From NCBI GenBank assembly GCA_023150055.1, contig JAKLLP010000118.1, positions 1 through 6,710 of the forward strand: 6,710 nt of DNA. Direction: 5' to 3'. The stretch is from Gammaproteobacteria bacterium (GTDB lineage: Bacteria > Pseudomonadota > Gammaproteobacteria > Steroidobacterales > GCA-2729495). Shown piece by piece: positions 1 to 6,710 of this stretch; within the stretch, counting starts at the first letter, position 1, and the number at the start of each line of letters is the position of its first letter. Made by a program: the position numbers and the translations under genes. The notes beneath the pieces are model-generated. The model was not told the origin of the DNA. It was given only the letters and a program-made list of their open reading frames with translations, and searched no databases.

Positions 1-60
1 CAGGCGATTCCATTCGCCGGCATCGATCTCGCCGATGCTTTCGATGACACTGATCGCCAC
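1..60 (-). CDS. FemAB-like / GNAT-type N-acyltransferase, N-terminal fragment (runs off the window)
   Basis: Reading leftward from a GTG at 60, the frame stays open for 20 codons to the window edge and gives MAISVIESIGEIDAGEWNRL. The pattern S-I-x-E-I-x-A-x-x-W-x-x-L is what I recall at the start of the FemAB-like family (PF04339, COG3146), putative N-acyltransferases with a GNAT-like fold. Members of this family are often found near trxB, aat and ate in Gammaproteobacteria. An AGGAGG on the minus strand (73-78) lies 12 nt upstream, slightly far for a ribosome binding site but the best in the region. Another in-frame GTG lies further upstream, but using it would place the AGGAGG inside the gene. 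The gap to the trxB stop is 73 nt with no convincing terminator, so co-transcription with trxB is likely. The substrate of this family is unknown to me. The call rests on only 20 residues. Confidence 0.6.
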   Translation of the reverse strand, partial: MAISVIESIGEIDAGEWNRL

Positions 61-72
61 CCGCTGCGTGTG

Positions 73-78
73 CCTCCT
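73..78 (-). promoter_or_regulatory. Ribosome binding site of the FemAB-like gene
   Basis: CCTCCT on the plus strand reads AGGAGG on the minus strand, a full Shine-Dalgarno core. It sits 12 nt before the GTG at 60, a slightly long spacing. It supports that GTG over the in-frame GTG further upstream. Confidence 0.5.
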
Positions 79-133
79 GCTGTGTGACACGACTGCTGGC
101 AGCAGCCGGTATCGTCTATCCCACGCTCAGATA

Positions 134-1153
<1,020 letters not shown>

Positions 1154-1224
1154 TTACGGAGGTGTGCCGCCCCGGCGCGGTAGTGTAGGGAGAAACCGGC
1201 TGCCTTCCAACAGTCCCGCGGCCG

Positions 1225-1251
1225 CGTATATTGGCTTCAAAGCCCGGACAA
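1225..1251 (-). promoter_or_regulatory. Candidate promoter for trxB
   Basis: On the minus strand, TTGTCC (1246-1251, 4 of 6 to the -35 consensus) is followed after 15 nt by TATACG (1225-1230, 4 of 6 to the -10 consensus). The spacer is short, and a 12-bp near-palindrome, GGCTTCAAAGCC (1233-1244), fills most of it. It would give a leader of roughly 125 nt before the trxB ATG. An alternative -35, TTGACG (minus strand, 1271-1276), lies in the inverted repeat further upstream but has only a poor -10 partner (AATTGT). Weak pattern evidence only. Confidence 0.25.
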
Positions 1252-1265
1252 TTTGCTGTTATCAT
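1236..1265 (+). promoter_or_regulatory. Candidate extended -10 promoter for the ftsK operon
   Basis: TATCAT (1260-1265) matches the sigma-70 -10 hexamer at 5 of 6 positions and is preceded by TG-n (1257-1259), giving an extended -10 element. The only -35 at a suitable distance is TTCAAA (1236-1241, 4 of 6, 18-nt spacer). Initiation would fall near 1272, at the first base of the inverted repeat, leaving a leader of about 90 nt before the chosen ftsK start. The candidate overlaps the putative trxB promoter on the other strand, so the two could compete. Confidence 0.4.
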
Positions 1266-1271
1266 CCCGCC

Positions 1272-1301
1272 GTCAACTACTCGTGCGCAGAAGTAGTTGA
1301 C
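1272..1301. repeat. Perfect 10-bp inverted repeat with 10-nt spacer in the trxB/ftsK intergenic region
   Basis: GTCAACTACT (1272-1281) is the exact reverse complement of AGTAGTTGAC (1292-1301), and the 10 bases between them are unpaired. The arm centres are 20 bp apart, about two helical turns, which suits an operator for a dimeric regulator. Alternatively, a transcript starting near 1272 would carry it as a 10-bp 5' hairpin followed by an interrupted U-rich stretch (CTTTGTTGTTGT), resembling a weak attenuator. Each arm also carries TTGAC facing outward, one toward ftsK and one toward trxB. The repeat is directly visible; its function is inference. Confidence 0.75.
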
Positions 1302-1360
1302 CTTTGTTGTTGTAGCGTTATCTCAAGGTGAGCAGAGCAGCCCGACTGGATGGCGATGGC

Positions 1361-3634
1361 ATGCCAGCGCCCGCAATCAATGCATTGCGGGAGTCGGCCT
1401 TGTGGGTCATGGGTGCGCTGGCGCTCATCATGCTCGTCGCCCTTGCCACCTACGATCCCCGCGATCCCGGGTTCAGCCACACGGGCGATGGCGGACCGGT
1501 GCGCAACCAGATCGGGGCCGGCGGGGCCTGGTTTGCCGACATCAGCTACGGCCTGTTCGGCGCCCCCGCGTATCTCCTGCCGGCAATGGCCGCGCTCATC
1601 GGCTGGCTGCTGTTCTCGGCGCGCCGCTCGGCCGAGCCGATGGACCGCACGCTGCTCATCACGCGTGTAGGCGGCTTCCTGCTCACGCTGGCGACCAGTT
1701 GCGGGCTGGCAACCCTGCACTTCGGGCAGGGCGTGCTGCCACAGTCCGCAGGCGGGGCTCTGGGGGAGGTGGTCGGTCACGGCCTCGGCAGCGTCATCGG
1801 CACGCTGGGGGCGACGCTGCTGCTGCTGTCACTGTGGCTGGCGGCGATATCGGTCTTCACCGGAATGTCATGGTTGCTGGTCATGGACCGGATCGGCGCC
1901 ACCATTCTGACCAACATCGACCGGTTGCGCGGGGCGCTGCGCCAGTTGCGCGACCGTACGCAGATGAAGCAGGCCCAGGAGCAGCGCCAGGAAGTGGTCC
2001 GGGCCGAGCGCCGGAAAGCTGCGAAGAAAGCGCCACCGCGCATCGAGCCCGTGGTCACCGCGGCGGAGCCGGGTACCCGTATCGAGAAAGAGCGCCAGGT
2101 GCAGATGTTCGACAAGCCGGTGCCGGGCGACCCCCCGCCGTTGTCGCTGCTCGACGAGGCCCCACCGCGACCGCCGGGATACTCGAGCGAGGCCCTGGAG
2201 GCAATGTCGCGCCTGGTCGAGCTGAAGTTGCGCGACTTTGGTGTCGAGGTCGAGGTCGAGGCGGTACACCCCGGCCCCGTCGTCACCCGCTTCGAGCTCA
2301 ACCCGGCCGCGGGCGTCAAAGTGAGCCAGATCAGCAATCTCGCCAAGGATCTCGCCAGGTCCCTGTCGGCGGTCAGCGTGCGGGTCGTGGAGGTCATACC
2401 GGGCAAGTCGACGGTGGGGCTCGAGATCCCCAACGAGAGCCGGGAGTTGGTGACGCTTGGTGACATCCTGCGCTCCAGGGCCTACGAAGACATGCCGTCG
2501 CCGCTGACACTCGCGCTCGGCAAGGACATCAGCGGCAAGGCGGTGGTCGCCGACCTGCAGCGCATGCCACACCTGTTGATCGCCGGCACCACGGGCTCCG
2601 GCAAGTCGGTCGGTCTGAACGCGATGGTGCTCAGCCTCGTCTACAAGGCGAAGCCCGACGAAGTGCGCCTGATCATGATCGACCCCAAGATGCTCGAGCT
2701 GTCGGTGTACGAGGGCATTCCGCACCTGCTCTGCCCGGTGGTCACCGACATGAAGGATGCAGCCAACGCCCTGCGCTGGTGCGTCGTCGAGATGGACCGC
2801 CGTTACAGGCTGATGGCCACACTCGGTGTGCGCAACATCGGTGGCTTCAATCGCAAGGTCCGGGCGGCGCTCGACAAGGGTGAGCCGATCCCCGACCCGC
2901 TCGCCGCGAAGAGCGAGGACGGCGGGCCGGGCGAGCCGCGCACGCTCGAACCGCTGCCGTTCGTCGTCGTCGTCATCGACGAACTGGCGGACCTCATGAT
3001 GATCGTCGGCAAGAAGGTCGAGGAACTCATCGCCCGGCTCGCCCAGAAGGCGCGCGCGGCCGGCATTCACATGATCATCGCCACGCAGCGGCCGTCCGTG
3101 GATGTGATCACCGGGCTCATCAAGGCGAATATTCCCTGTCGCATCGCATTCCAGGTGTCCGCCAAGGTCGATTCCCGCACGATCCTCGACCAGGGCGGCG
3201 CAGAGAGCCTGCTCGGTCATGGCGACATGCTGTTCATGGCGCCCGGTACCGCTGCACCACTGCGCGTTCACGGCGCTTTCGTCTCGGACCAGGAGGTGCA
3301 CCGTGTCGCCGGGCAACTCAAGGGAGCCGGAACGCCCGAGTATCTCGACGAGGTGCTGGAGGGGCCCTCGGTGGCCATACCCGGCATATCCGGTGAGACG
3401 GGTAACGGGGCGGGCGAGGACGGCGACGGTGAAGCCGACCCGCTCTACGACCAGGCTGTCCGCATTGTCACGGAGACGAGGCGCGCATCCGTGTCCGGCA
3501 TCCAGCGGCGCCTGAAGATCGGCTACAACCGGGCAGCGCGTCTCGTGGAGACCATGGAACAGGCGGGCCTGGTCGGCCCGCTGCAGTCCAACGGTTTCCG
3601 CGAGGTGCTCGTGCCACCGCCTCCCGAAGAATAA
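1361..3634 (+). CDS. ftsK: DNA translocase FtsK
   Basis: Septum-located hexameric DNA pump that clears chromosome termini and activates XerCD recombination at dif. From the ATG at 1361 the product is 757 aa. Four hydrophobic segments (about residues 13-30, 69-86, 99-120 and 142-175) form the N-terminal FtsK_4TM domain. A short charged linker (about 196-272, rich in Q, R, K, then P) is far shorter than the several hundred residues in E. coli FtsK. The alpha domain follows (about 273-372), then the RecA-like beta domain with Walker A GTTGSGKS at 409-416 and Walker B VVVVIDE ending at D540-E541. The C-terminal gamma winged helix (about 692-757), with [11 protein letters not shown], reads KOPS sites and contacts XerD. 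The start is uncertain: an in-frame GTG at 1328 would add 11 residues but has no binding site; the ATG has only a weak GGA 10 nt upstream. A TAG at 1313 rules out anything earlier. First gene of the rightward cluster. Confidence 0.97.
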   Translation: MPAPAINALRESALWVMGALALIMLVALATYDPRDPGFSHTGDGGPVRNQIGAGGAWFADISYGLFGAPAYLLPAMAALIGWLLFSARRSAEPMDRTLLITRVGGFLLTLATSCGLATLHFGQGVLPQSAGGALGEVVGHGLGSVIGTLGATLLLLSLWLAAISVFTGMSWLLVMDRIGATILTNIDRLRGALRQLRDRTQMKQAQEQRQEVVRAERRKAAKKAPPRIEPVVTAAEPGTRIEKERQVQMFDKPVPGDPPPLSLLDEAPPRPPGYSSEALEAMSRLVELKLRDFGVEVEVEAVHPGPVVTRFELNPAAGVKVSQISNLAKDLARSLSAVSVRVVEVIPGKSTVGLEIPNESRELVTLGDILRSRAYEDMPSPLTLALGKDISGKAVVADLQRMPHLLIAGTTGSGKSVGLNAMVLSLVYKAKPDEVRLIMIDPKMLELSVYEGIPHLLCPVVTDMKDAANALRWCVVEMDRRYRLMATLGVRNIGGFNRKVRAALDKGEPIPDPLAAKSEDGGPGEPRTLEPLPFVVVVIDELADLMMIVGKKVEELIARLAQKARAAGIHMIIATQRPSVDVITGLIKANIPCRIAFQVSAKVDSRTILDQGGAESLLGHGDMLFMAPGTAAPLRVHGAFVSDQEVHRVAGQLKGAGTPEYLDEVLEGPSVAIPGISGETGNGAGEDGDGEADPLYDQAVRIVTETRRASVSGIQRRLKIGYNRAARLVETMEQAGLVGPLQSNGFREVLVPPPPEE

Positions 3635-3637
3635 GCG

Positions 3638-4282
3638 GTGCTCCGTCACCTGCTCCTGTCAGCCAGTGCCCTGCTGGCCCTTACCGTGGCTTCCGCTCAG
3701 CCGCCGGTTGCCGCGATGAAGGGTCCGCAACGGCTCGAGCAGTTTCTCGAGCGCGTGCAGACACTCAGTGCTGCCTTTCGCCAGGTGCTGGTGACCTCCG
3801 ACGAAGAGGTCTTGGAGGAGGCGCGTGGCAGGCTGCTGATCAAGAGACCCGGACGTTTCCGCTGGGACTACGAGCAGCCCTACGAGCGCGTCGTGCTCGC
3901 CAACGGCAGGGAACTGTGGCTGTACGAGGCCGACCTCGAGCAGGCCACCGTCCGCCCGCTCGCCGCGGGACTCGGCGAGACGCCCGCAGCGCTGCTCACC
4001 GGTGGCCCCGACGTGCTGGAGCGTTTCGAACAGGTCAGCGCCTGGGACGGCAACGGGCTTGCCTGGGTGCGCCTCGTACCGCGATCGGTCGAGTCGGATT
4101 TCGAGTCGGTAGCGATCGCATTCGCGGGCGAGCGTCTGTCACAGCTCGAGATCGTGGATCGACTGGGGCAGACCACCCGGGTCTTCCTGGAGGACCTCAA
4201 GCTGAATCCGCCGCTTGACGACGAGCGGTTCGAGTTCGAGGTGCCGGACGGGGTCGACGTGATCCGCGAAGGTGAGTTGTGA
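3638..4282 (+). CDS. lolA: Outer-membrane lipoprotein carrier protein LolA
   Basis: Periplasmic chaperone that takes lipoproteins from the LolCDE transporter and hands them to LolB at the outer membrane. The product is 214 aa, close to the family norm. The N-terminus is a signal peptide: MLRH, a hydrophobic core at 5-18, and a likely cleavage after ASA at residue 20. The LolA barrel pattern is clear: AAFRQ (45-49), the RPGRFRWDYEQPY segment (70-82), ANGRELWLYEADLEQ (88-102), and LTGG (120-123). The start is a GTG in the same frame as ftsK, one codon after the ftsK TAA, so no earlier start is possible. The next methionine (residue 27) would remove the signal peptide. No strong Shine-Dalgarno is visible, and the 3-nt gap suggests translational coupling to ftsK. 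The lolA gene directly follows ftsK in E. coli too. Confidence 0.95.
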   Translation: MLRHLLLSASALLALTVASAQPPVAAMKGPQRLEQFLERVQTLSAAFRQVLVTSDEEVLEEARGRLLIKRPGRFRWDYEQPYERVVLANGRELWLYEADLEQATVRPLAAGLGETPAALLTGGPDVLERFEQVSAWDGNGLAWVRLVPRSVESDFESVAIAFAGERLSQLEIVDRLGQTTRVFLEDLKLNPPLDDERFEFEVPDGVDVIREGEL

Positions 4283-4284
4283 AG

Positions 4285-4303
4285 CCTCAGGGCACTTGAG
4301 GGG
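4285..4303 (+). promoter_or_regulatory. Shine-Dalgarno of the VanZ-like gene with a small hairpin overlapping it
   Basis: GAGGGG (4298-4303) lies 6 nt before the GTG at 4310 and is a good ribosome binding site that fixes this start. CCTCA (4285-4289) can pair with TGAGG (4297-4301) across a 7-nt loop, which would hide most of the binding site. The hairpin begins 3 nt after the lolA stop codon, so ribosomes finishing lolA would open it; that would couple translation of the two genes. The stem is only 5 bp, so the coupling is speculative. Confidence 0.45.
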
Positions 4304-4309
4304 CCGCGC

Positions 4310-4696
4310 GTGCTGTCGCTGCGCTACGGTTCCTGGTGGCTTGGGTTCGGCCTGTCGGCGCTGGTCATGATACTTGCGGTGGCATTGCTGCCGGTTGCAA
4401 CGCCGATACCGGTGCGCGCGGGTGACAAGGTCCTGCATTTCCTTGCCTTCGCCTTCCTTACTGTCTGGTTTCTCGGACTGTTCGAGTGGCGTATGGGCTG
4501 GCGCATAGCGGCGCTGCTCGTTGCCTATGGCGTCCTGATCGAGGTGCTCCAGTCGTTCACCGCGATGCGCCTGGCCGACTCGTATGATCTCATCGCGGAC
4601 GTGAGCGGAATCGCAACCGGGTGGCTACTGGCGCGCGCAGGGCTGCGCCACTGGTGCCAGTGGGTCGAAGGAGCGCTGGGTGTAACACCCCCGTGA
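4310..4696 (+). CDS. VanZ-family small membrane protein
   Basis: Product of 128 aa with four hydrophobic segments at about 11-30, 41-60, 64-82 and 93-111, so an inner-membrane protein. It fits the VanZ-like family (PF04892): [12 protein letters not shown] at the start of the second helix (39-50), IEVLQSFT at the end of the third (77-84), and [14 protein letters not shown] (87-100) leading into the fourth. The family is named for VanZ of the teicoplanin resistance cluster, but most members in Gram-negative bacteria have no established role, and nothing here indicates resistance. The GTG start is supported by GAGGGG 6 nt upstream. It lies 27 nt after lolA and 3 nt before rarA, so it is co-transcribed with both. 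E. coli has no gene between lolA and rarA. Its composition looks like that of its neighbours, with no obvious sign of recent transfer. Confidence 0.85.
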   Translation: MLSLRYGSWWLGFGLSALVMILAVALLPVATPIPVRAGDKVLHFLAFAFLTVWFLGLFEWRMGWRIAALLVAYGVLIEVLQSFTAMRLADSYDLIADVSGIATGWLLARAGLRHWCQWVEGALGVTPP

Positions 4697-4699
4697 GAC

Positions 4700-6034
4700 A
4701 TGGCAACTGAGCGGGAAAACCCCGGGGCGAACGCCTGGCAGCCGCTCGCCGACCGGATGCGTCCTGTGAATCTCGCCGAGGTCGTCGGGCAGGGACACCT
4801 GCTTGGCCCGGGCAAGCCGCTCACGGCCCTGGTCGAGGCGCGCGCCCTGCATTCGGCGGTGCTCTGGGGACCGCCCGGCACCGGCAAGACGACACTCGCG
4901 CGGCTGGTCGCGCGGGCTGCCGGCGCGCATTTCATTGGCCTCTCGGCCGTGCTCGCTGGCGTCAAGGACGTGCGCGAGGCGGTGGCTGCGGCACGTGTGG
5001 ACCGGGGGCGTCCGACCGTGCTGTTCCTGGACGAGGTGCACCGTTTCAACAAGGCCCAGCAGGATGCGTTCCTGCCGTATGTCGAGGACGGCACCATCAT
5101 CTTCATCGGTGCCACGACGGAAAATCCTTCCTTCGAACTCAACAATGCGCTGCTCTCCCGCGCCCGGGTGTACGTGCTGAAGCCGCTCGGCAACGCGGAT
5201 CTGGCGCGGCTGCTCAGGCGGGCGGTGGACGACCCGGTGCGGGGTCTTGGCCCGCCACCACTCGAGGTGAGCCAGGACCTGCTGGAACGGCTTGCGGTTG
5301 CGGCCGATGGCGATGCGCGGCGGGCGCTGAATCTCCTCGATCTGGCAGCAGGGGTCGCGCGGGCCGCAGCGGCTGGTGAAATCGACGAGGGCATGATCCG
5401 CGAGGTTACCGAGGGCGGCTGGCGGCGTTTCGACCGCGGCGGGGACATCTTTCACGACCAGATTTCGGCGCTTCACAAGGCAGTGCGAGGATCCGACCCC
5501 GATGCGAGCCTGTATTGGTTCGCGCGCATGCTCGATGGCGGCTGCGATCCGCGTTACCTGGCGCGGCGCCTGGTGCGCATGGCGGTCGAGGACATCGGCC
5601 TTGCCGACCCGCGCGCGCTGACGCTGTGTCTCGAGGCATGGGATGCCTACGAGCGGCTCGGCAGCCCGGAGGGGGAGCTTGCGCTGGCGCAGGCGGTGGT
5701 GTTTCTCGCCTGCGCGGCGAAGAGCAACGCGGTATACCGGGCGTTCTCGGCCGCCCAGGCCGATGCCGCAGAGTCGGGTTCGCTCGAGGTGCCCTTGCAT
5801 ATTCGCAATGCGCCGACGCGCCTGATGAAGAACCTGGGGCACGGCAAGGGCTACCGGTATGCGCACGACGAGCCCGACGCATTTGCCGCCGGCGCGCATT
5901 ACCTGCCGGATGCGCTTGCCGGGCGCGAGTACTACCGGCCGGTCGACCGGGGCATGGAGGCGAAGATCGCCGAAAAGCTCGCCCTGCTGCGTGAGCAGAA
6001 CCGCGCGGCGCGCGCTGGGAAAAAACGTGACTGA
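4700..6034 (+). CDS. rarA: Replication-associated recombination protein A (RarA/MgsA), AAA+ ATPase
   Basis: Clamp-loader-like AAA+ ATPase that acts on stalled replication forks and interacts with single-strand binding protein (MgsA in E. coli, related to eukaryotic Mgs1/WRNIP1). The product is 444 aa, near the E. coli length of 447. Domains in order: N-terminal QPLADRMRP (14-22), Walker A GPPGTGKT (57-64), Walker [10 protein letters not shown] (108-116), the [12 protein letters not shown] sensor-1 segment (137-148), SRAR with the arginine finger (153-156), sensor-2 GDARRALN (204-211), then the C-terminal tetramerisation part with [19 protein letters not shown] (255-273), CAAKSNAVY (338-346) and RNAPTRLMK (369-377). 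All key ATPase residues are present. The ATG lies 3 nt after the VanZ-like stop, in the same frame, so no earlier start exists; the binding site is weak, which fits coupling to the upstream gene. Confidence 0.98.
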   Translation: MATERENPGANAWQPLADRMRPVNLAEVVGQGHLLGPGKPLTALVEARALHSAVLWGPPGTGKTTLARLVARAAGAHFIGLSAVLAGVKDVREAVAAARVDRGRPTVLFLDEVHRFNKAQQDAFLPYVEDGTIIFIGATTENPSFELNNALLSRARVYVLKPLGNADLARLLRRAVDDPVRGLGPPPLEVSQDLLERLAVAADGDARRALNLLDLAAGVARAAAAGEIDEGMIREVTEGGWRRFDRGGDIFHDQISALHKAVRGSDPDASLYWFARMLDGGCDPRYLARRLVRMAVEDIGLADPRALTLCLEAWDAYERLGSPEGELALAQAVVFLACAAKSNAVYRAFSAAQADAAESGSLEVPLHIRNAPTRLMKNLGHGKGYRYAHDEPDAFAAGAHYLPDALAGREYYRPVDRGMEAKIAEKLALLREQNRAARAGKKRD

Positions 6035-6151
6035 CGCCGCCGGGCCGGCCGCGAAGCCAGTCCGTCGATCGGGGTGATGCGCGCGGATTCCCCCAGGGTC
6101 GAGCGTGTATCGTGGCTGGTCGAGGGCCGCGCCAGGGCTGCCCGACGACCG

Positions 6152-6171
6152 GTCCTGCCGGGAGGCGGGAC
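6152..6171 (+). other. Possible hairpin in the rarA-serS gap
   Basis: GTCCTGCC (6152-6159) can pair with GGCGGGAC (6164-6171) as an 8-bp stem with one G-U wobble around a GGGA tetraloop. No run of T follows, so it does not look like a standard intrinsic terminator for rarA. It could be a leader structure of serS or chance in GC-rich DNA. The rest of the 220-bp gap (6035-6254) contains no gene that I can support. Confidence 0.35.
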
Positions 6172-6205
6172 GCGCACGCGCTTCCCCGTCAATTGCCGGA
6201 GCCAC

Positions 6206-6211
6206 TAGAAT
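6206..6211 (+). promoter_or_regulatory. Possible -10 element for serS
   Basis: TAGAAT matches the -10 consensus at 5 of 6 positions and stands out in GC-rich surroundings, about 45 nt before the serS ATG. No -35 hexamer is convincing at 16-18 nt upstream (best TTCCCC at 6182-6187). A promoter here would make sense, since the 220-bp gap suggests serS is not simply coupled to rarA. Confidence 0.25.
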
Positions 6212-6238
6212 TCGCCGCTGGAACGCCAGCCTCACGCC

Positions 6239-6244
6239 GGAGAA
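6239..6244 (+). promoter_or_regulatory. Ribosome binding site of serS
   Basis: GGAGAA lies 10 nt before the ATG at 6255 and supports that start, which also yields the canonical SerS N-terminus. Confidence 0.6.
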
Positions 6245-6254
6245 GCGCACGAAC

Positions 6255-6710
6255 ATGCTCGATCCCCGCCTGCTCAGGACAGAAACCGAACGCGTCCGCG
6301 AAAATCTCGCGCGACGTGGTTTTGCATTCGATGCGGCCGGTTACCTGGCGCTCGAAGAGTCTCGCCGCCAGTTGCAGCTTCGGGTGGAGCAGGCGCGCAA
6401 TGAGCGCAATGTCAGGTCGAAGGAGATCGGCAAGGCCAAGGCGCAGGGCAAGGATATCGCCCCGCTGCTCGCCGAAGTCGAGTATCTCGGCGAGGACCTG
6501 AAACAGGCGGAGGGCGAGCTTGCCGGCGTGCAGGAGCGGCTCACCGACCTGCAACTCGGCCTGCCGAATCTCCTGCATGACTCGGTGCCGGAGGGGCGTG
6601 ACGAGAGCGCAAACCAGGAGCAGCGGCGCTGGGGAAGCCCGCCGCAGTTCGATTTCCAGCCGCTCGACCACGTGGAACTCGGCGGGCGGCTCGGCTTGCT
6701 CGATCCGGAG
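6255..6710 (+). CDS. serS: Seryl-tRNA synthetase, N-terminal part (runs off the window)
   Basis: Class II aminoacyl-tRNA synthetase that charges tRNA-Ser (and tRNA-Sec) with serine in the cytosol. The 152 codons present begin MLDPRLLRTETERVRENLARRGF, the standard SerS opening. They continue through the long antiparallel coiled-coil arm that grips the tRNA long variable arm (about residues 30-100, with NERNVRSKEIGKAKAQGKDI at 49-68). Next come LGLPNLLHDSVPEG (101-114) and RRWGSPPQFDFQPLDHVELG (124-143), the junction to the catalytic domain. The class II catalytic motifs lie beyond the window, so integrity of the rest cannot be judged. The ATG at 6255 is supported by GGAGAA 10 nt upstream. Following rarA closely matches the E. 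coli order. Confidence 0.98.
   Translation, partial: MLDPRLLRTETERVRENLARRGFAFDAAGYLALEESRRQLQLRVEQARNERNVRSKEIGKAKAQGKDIAPLLAEVEYLGEDLKQAEGELAGVQERLTDLQLGLPNLLHDSVPEGRDESANQEQRRWGSPPQFDFQPLDHVELGGRLGLLDPE

Noticed and set aside
90..107. CTGCT-GGC-AGCAG hairpin between trxB and the FemAB-like gene as a terminator
   Set aside because: The stem is only 5 bp and there is no T tract on either side in the direction of trxB transcription.
1724..1731. GGGCAGGG, matching the E. coli KOPS consensus, here and again at 4787-4794, both on the plus strand
   Set aside because: At this GC content one or two matches per strand are expected by chance in a window this size, and both are inside coding sequence. 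The shared orientation is compatible with KOPS polarity but is not evidence with only two sites.
1868..3649. Long open frame (593 codons) on the minus strand opposite ftsK
   Set aside because: It is antisense to a clear ftsK, its translation is rich in R, H, D and L with no recognisable domain, and such frames are expected opposite GC-rich genes with G/C at third positions.
1361..6034. ftsK, lolA, the VanZ-like gene and rarA all lie in the same reading frame, with lolA and rarA each starting one codon after the preceding stop
   Set aside because: Considered as a possible readthrough arrangement, but four genes sharing a frame has about a 1 in 27 chance. LolA needs a free N-terminal signal peptide, so fusion products are unlikely to be functional.
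4625..6256. Long open frame (543 codons) on the minus strand opposite rarA
   Set aside because: Same situation: full overlap with a well-supported rarA, low-complexity composition, no motifs.

Overview
This GC-rich window (roughly two thirds G+C by eye) holds a conserved gammaproteobacterial chromosomal neighbourhood. It resembles the trxB-lrp-ftsK-lolA-rarA-serS stretch of Escherichia coli, with some local differences. The protein motifs place it in Gammaproteobacteria with good confidence, but the order or genus cannot be read from this sequence alone.

Layout. The left part is transcribed leftward. It holds trxB (thioredoxin reductase, complete) and, at the very edge, the first 20 codons of a further gene that looks like a FemAB-like/GNAT acyltransferase (PF04339/COG3146 type). 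A divergent intergenic region of about 0.25 kb follows. It contains candidate promoters in both directions and a perfect 10-bp inverted repeat. Rightward from there lies a tightly packed cluster: ftsK (DNA translocase of the division septum), lolA (periplasmic lipoprotein carrier), a small four-helix VanZ-family membrane protein, and rarA/mgsA (replication-associated AAA+ ATPase). The gaps are 3, 27 and 3 nt, so a single operon is likely. After a 220-bp gap comes serS (seryl-tRNA synthetase), cut off by the window end after 152 codons.

How the genes relate. They do not form one pathway. The cluster combines chromosome segregation at the septum (FtsK), lipoprotein trafficking to the outer membrane (LolA), replication-fork maintenance (RarA), translation (SerS) and thiol redox balance (TrxB). 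The order is an old conserved housekeeping arrangement. Departures from the E. coli order are the absence of lrp between trxB and ftsK, the VanZ-like gene between lolA and rarA, and the FemAB-like gene directly downstream of trxB.

I see no mobile element, CRISPR array, tRNA, rRNA, toxin-antitoxin pair or defence system, and no sign of a previously undescribed multi-gene system. The features most worth a second look are the inverted repeat in the trxB/ftsK intergenic region and the embedded VanZ-like gene.
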